A stretch of 6,670 bases of DNA, from assembly GCA_030632865.1 (NCBI GenBank), contig DAOVTY010000179.1, positions 1-6,670 on the forward strand, given 5' to 3'. This DNA comes from Bacteroidota bacterium. GTDB taxonomy: Bacteria; Bacteroidota; Bacteroidia; Bacteroidales; Prolixibacteraceae. This document shows positions 6,330 to 6,670 of the stretch, piece by piece. A program made the translations under genes and the position numbers. Within the stretch, counting starts at the first letter, position 1; each line of letters begins with the position of its first letter. Under the pieces are notes generated by a model. The model saw nothing but the letters and a program-made list of their open reading frames with translations, was not told the origin of the DNA and searched no databases.

Positions 6330-6443
6330 TATTAAATGAATTGATTTTTAAAAGTTGCTTATTTGCTGTAAATTTGCCTTCTGAAAATAAAAGTTACAAA
6401 ATAACAAAACAATTCGATTAACTAAAAATAAAATATTCAAAAT
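6330..6443. promoter_or_regulatory. Divergent intergenic region between hpt and purE
   Basis: This 114-base, strongly AT-rich gap separates hpt (minus) from purE (plus) and should carry both promoters. A good -7-type box for purE is seen at 6369-6376. For hpt only near matches exist on the minus strand: TAACTTTT (6396-6389) and TTATTTTG (6404-6397), neither with a TTG at the usual -33 distance. No clear operator palindrome or purine riboswitch was recognised; the region is too short for the riboswitch plus both promoters. Confidence 0.6.
6369..6376 (+). promoter_or_regulatory. Candidate Bacteroidota promoter -7 box for purE
   Basis: TAAATTTG matches the Bacteroidota sigma factor -7 consensus TAnnTTTG exactly. 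It lies 67 bases before the purE ATG, so transcription would start near 6382 and leave a leader of about 60 bases. No well-placed TTG -33 box is present: TTG occurs at 6341 and 6355, at spacings of 25 and 11 rather than about 19. The call therefore rests on one box. Confidence 0.4.
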
Positions 6444-6670
6444 ATGGAACCAAAAGTTAGTATTATAATGGGAAGCACATCAGACTTAGATGTGATGGCA
6501 AAAGCAGCAAAATTGCTTGAAGATTTTGAGATACCTTTTGAGATGAATGCTTTATCGGCACACCGAACGCCTGAAGCCGTGGAAATATTTGCCAAAGGTG
6601 CAAAAGACAGAGGAATAAAAGTGATAATTGCAGGAGCAGGAATGGCGGCTCATTTACCAGGTGTAATTGC
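6444..6670 (+). CDS. purE: N5-carboxyaminoimidazole ribonucleotide mutase PurE, partial at its C-terminal end
   Basis: The open frame from ATG at 6444 runs off the right edge after about 76 residues of an expected 160-170. It begins MEPKVSIIMGSTSDL, with the nucleotide-phosphate loop GSTSD (10-14), then SAHRTPE (38-44) with His40, and AGAGMAAHLPGV (63-74) with His70. These are class I PurE residues, so the enzyme should convert N5-CAIR to CAIR in de novo purine synthesis together with PurK, which is not in the window. Met replaces the Gly of the usual GAGGAAHLPG; the catalytic histidines are kept. The start codon follows an A-rich stretch without a Shine-Dalgarno sequence, as expected for this phylum. 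It is transcribed divergently from hpt, so salvage and de novo synthesis sit back to back and could share regulation. Truncation is due only to the window edge. Confidence 0.96.
   Translation, partial: MEPKVSIIMGSTSDLDVMAKAAKLLEDFEIPFEMNALSAHRTPEAVEIFAKGAKDRGIKVIIAGAGMAAHLPGVI

Noticed and set aside
6389..6404. hpt promoter boxes TAACTTTT and TTATTTTG on the minus strand
   Set aside because: Each departs from TAnnTTTG at one position and neither has a TTG at the expected upstream spacing, so no separate promoter is called.

Overview
This 6.67 kb window looks like the chromosome of a member of the Bacteroidota, most likely Bacteroidales/Marinilabiliales. The DNA is AT-rich, the genes lack recognisable Shine-Dalgarno sequences and have A-rich start regions, the Obg protein closely follows the Bacteroidales type, and one candidate promoter element has the Bacteroidota form TAnnTTTG. 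The taxon is inferred from these traits; no search was run.

Layout. Six genes lie on the minus strand, transcribed from right to left: hpt (6329-5787), adk (5774-5202), a large lipoprotein with a right-handed beta-helix and a C-terminal PDZ domain (5152-2789), obgE (2782-1793), a PAP2-family phosphatase (1792-1100), and a membrane-anchored MutS-like protein (1099 to beyond the left edge). Spacings are 12, 49, 6, 0 and 0 bases, so the set looks like one operon. A seventh gene, purE, starts on the plus strand at 6444 and runs off the right edge. The 114-base gap between hpt and purE (6330-6443) is the only real intergenic region and must hold the divergent promoters. No stretch over 300 bases is free of genes. 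No RNA gene, CRISPR array, transposase or convincing terminator was seen.

How the genes fit together. hpt (purine salvage), adk (AMP/ADP balance), obgE (ribosome-associated GTPase) and purE (de novo purine synthesis) form a purine-nucleotide and growth-control neighbourhood. The PAP2 protein and the MutS-like protein are membrane proteins whose start codons directly abut the preceding stop codons, which suggests translational coupling to obgE. The outlier is the 787-residue exported beta-helix/PDZ lipoprotein between adk and obgE. By fold it resembles polysaccharide-active enzymes, and nothing about it fits purine metabolism. It is probably an accessory gene inserted into a housekeeping operon in the same orientation, and it is the most interesting item here. 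The only larger spacer in the operon (5153-5201) lies just upstream of it and contains two small inverted repeats.
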